This document shows positions 8,555-9,892 of a stretch of DNA of 9,892 nt, piece by piece. This DNA is from SCQX01 sp035720945 (GTDB taxonomy: Bacteria; Pseudomonadota; Gammaproteobacteria; Burkholderiales; Burkholderiaceae_B): positions 1 to 9,892 of the forward strand of contig DASTNK010000010.1 of the NCBI GenBank assembly GCA_035720945.1, read 5' to 3'. The notes under the pieces are model-generated. The model made no database searches, was not told where the DNA came from, and saw only the letters and a program-made list of their open reading frames with translations. The first letter of the stretch is position 1. Each line of letters starts with the position of its first letter. The position numbers and the translations under genes are program-made.

Positions 8555-9811
8555 TCAACGGTCGATCTCACCGAACACGATGTCTTGCGTGCCGATCAGG
8601 GTGACCACGTCGGCGATCATGTGGCCGCGCGCCATTTCGTCCAGCGACTGCAAGTGCACGAAGCCCGGCGCGCGGATCTTCAGACGGTACGGTTTGTTGG
8701 CGCCGTCGGACACCATATAAATGCCAAACTCGCCCTTGGGATGCTCGATGCTGGCGTAGACCTCGCCCTCGGGCACGTGCATACCCTCGGAGAACAGCTT
8801 GAAGTGGTGGATGAGGTCTTCCATGCCGGTCTTCATGTGTTCGCGCGAGGGCGGCGCCACCTTGTGGTTGTCGACGATGACCGGACCCGGGTTGTTGCGC
8901 AGCCAGTTCACGCACTGGGCGATGATGCGATTGCTTTCACGCATCTCGGTGACGCGCACCAGATAGCGGTCGTAGCAGTCACCATTGGTGCCCACCGGAA
9001 TGTCGAACTGCACACGGTCGTAGACTTCGTAGGGCTGCATCTTGCGCAGATCCCATTCCACGCCCGAGCCGCGCAGCATGGGGCCGGTGAAGCCCAGGGC
9101 CTTGGCGCGGTCGGGCGAGACCACGCCTATGCCCACCAGGCGCTGCTTCCAGATACGGTTTTCCGTCAGCAGGGTTTCGTATTCGTCCACACACTTGGGG
9201 AAGCGGTTGGTGAAGTCTTCGATGAAATCCAGCAGCGTGCCCGAACGCGCATCGTTCATGACGCGCAATTCCTTGGCGCCGCGATACTTGCTGGTTTCGC
9301 CATACTGCGGCATGGAATCCGGCAGGTCGCGGTACACGCCGCCCGGCCGGTAATAGGCCGCGTGCATGCGCGCGCCCGACACCGCCTCGTAGCAGTCCAT
9401 CAGGTCTTCACGTTCACGGAACGCGTACAGGAACACGCCCATGGCGCCCACGTCGAGCGCGTGCGAGCCCAGGAACATCAGGTGGTTCAATATGCGCGTG
9501 ATCTCATCGAACATGACGCGGATGTACTGCGCGCGCAGCGGCACCTGGACGCCCATCAGCTTCTCGATGGCCATCACATAGGCGTGCTTGTTGCACATCA
9601 TGGAAACATAATCCAGGCGGTCCATGTAGGGCAGCGCCTGGAGGAATGTCTTGTGCTCGGCCAGCTTTTCGGTAGCCCGGTGCAGCAGGCCGATGTGCGG
9701 ATCGGCGCGTTGCACGACTTCGCCGTCGAGCTCCAGCACCAGGCGCAGCACACCGTGCGCCGCCGGGTGCTGCGGCCCGAAGTTCAGGGTGTAATTCTTG
9801 ATTTCGGCCAT
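8555..9811 (-). CDS. nuoD: NADH-quinone oxidoreductase subunit D (NuoD), 49-kDa type quinone-site subunit
   Basis: NuoD forms the quinone-reduction site with NuoB and NuoH, and is related to the large subunit of NiFe hydrogenases without the metal ligands. The 418-residue protein opens with the signature NFGPQHPAAHGVLRLVLELDGE. Its His19 aligns by position with Thermus Nqo4 His38, and Tyr68 in RLDYVSMMCNKHAY aligns with Nqo4 Tyr87; these are the two residues proposed to hydrogen-bond the quinone headgroup. Other conserved stretches are FYAFRERE-like FLYAFREREDLMDCYE, GSGVEWDLRK, KVRAP-like KIRAPGF and the C-terminal GEIDR. It is a separate gene, starting three bases after the nuoC stop, unlike the fused nuoCD of enterobacteria. 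An AGGG ribosome site lies at 9821-9824 within nuoC. Confidence 0.98.
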   Translation of the reverse strand: MAEIKNYTLNFGPQHPAAHGVLRLVLELDGEVVQRADPHIGLLHRATEKLAEHKTFLQALPYMDRLDYVSMMCNKHAYVMAIEKLMGVQVPLRAQYIRVMFDEITRILNHLMFLGSHALDVGAMGVFLYAFREREDLMDCYEAVSGARMHAAYYRPGGVYRDLPDSMPQYGETSKYRGAKELRVMNDARSGTLLDFIEDFTNRFPKCVDEYETLLTENRIWKQRLVGIGVVSPDRAKALGFTGPMLRGSGVEWDLRKMQPYEVYDRVQFDIPVGTNGDCYDRYLVRVTEMRESNRIIAQCVNWLRNNPGPVIVDNHKVAPPSREHMKTGMEDLIHHFKLFSEGMHVPEGEVYASIEHPKGEFGIYMVSDGANKPYRLKIRAPGFVHLQSLDEMARGHMIADVVTLIGTQDIVFGEIDR

Positions 9812-9814
9812 GCT

Positions 9815-9892
9815 CTAGCGCCCTATTCCGTAGTTCTCTTCACGCACCACGCGAGGCGTGACTTCACGCGGCTCGATGGTGACGGGCTGGTA
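9815..9892 (-). CDS. nuoC: NADH-quinone oxidoreductase subunit C (NuoC), C-terminal end only
   Basis: The last 25 codons and TAG stop of a gene entering from the right edge. The translation ends PVTIEPREVTPRVVREENYG followed by IGR, the typical C-terminus of the 30-kDa type subunit NuoC, which packs against NuoD in the connecting part of the peripheral arm. Position directly before nuoD, with only three bases between stop and ATG, agrees with this identity. The piece is too short to say anything about the rest of the protein. Confidence 0.93.
   Translation of the reverse strand, partial: YQPVTIEPREVTPRVVREENYGIGR

Overview
The window is one uninterrupted stretch of the operon for the proton-pumping NADH:quinone oxidoreductase (respiratory complex I, nuo). 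Every gene lies on the minus strand, so transcription runs from high to low coordinates. In transcript order it holds the last 25 codons of nuoC, complete nuoD, nuoE, nuoF, nuoG, nuoH, nuoI, nuoJ and nuoK, and the first 581 codons of nuoL. This is the canonical nuoA-N order. nuoA, nuoB and most of nuoC lie beyond the right edge; the end of nuoL, nuoM and nuoN should lie beyond the left edge.

The DNA is GC-rich. nuoC and nuoD are separate genes (they are fused in enterobacteria). NuoG lacks the N7 cluster ligands, NuoJ has a basic C-terminal tail and NuoL carries a His/Asp-rich loop. Together these suggest a betaproteobacterium of the Burkholderiales, perhaps Alcaligenaceae (Bordetella/Achromobacter-like). 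This placement is inferred from protein character, not from a database search.

Region by region (right to left): 9815-9892 is the nuoC tail and 8555-9811 is nuoD, the quinone-site 49-kDa-type subunit. 8027-8518 (nuoE), 6666-8030 (nuoF) and 4320-6650 (nuoG) encode the NADH-oxidising module with FMN and clusters N1a, N3, N1b, N4 and N5. 3250-4323 (nuoH) is the membrane subunit that closes the quinone chamber, and 2742-3230 (nuoI) carries N6a/N6b. 2067-2723 (nuoJ), 1762-2070 (nuoK) and 1-1745 (nuoL, partial) are membrane-arm subunits. Electrons pass from NADH to FMN in NuoF, along the Fe-S chain through NuoG and NuoI to N2 in NuoB (not in the window), and to quinone at the NuoD/NuoB/NuoH interface. 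The membrane subunits couple this to proton translocation.

Genes are packed tightly. Three junctions are 4-base ATGA overlaps (E/F, G/H, J/K), the others are 3-36 bp gaps, and there is no room for an internal promoter or terminator outside coding sequence. I see no RNA genes, mobile elements, CRISPR arrays or foreign insertions. No undescribed system is evident; this is a conserved housekeeping operon. The points most worth a second look are an eight-G run in the start region of nuoF, the His-rich NuoL loop, the missing N7 ligands in NuoG and the NuoJ tail.
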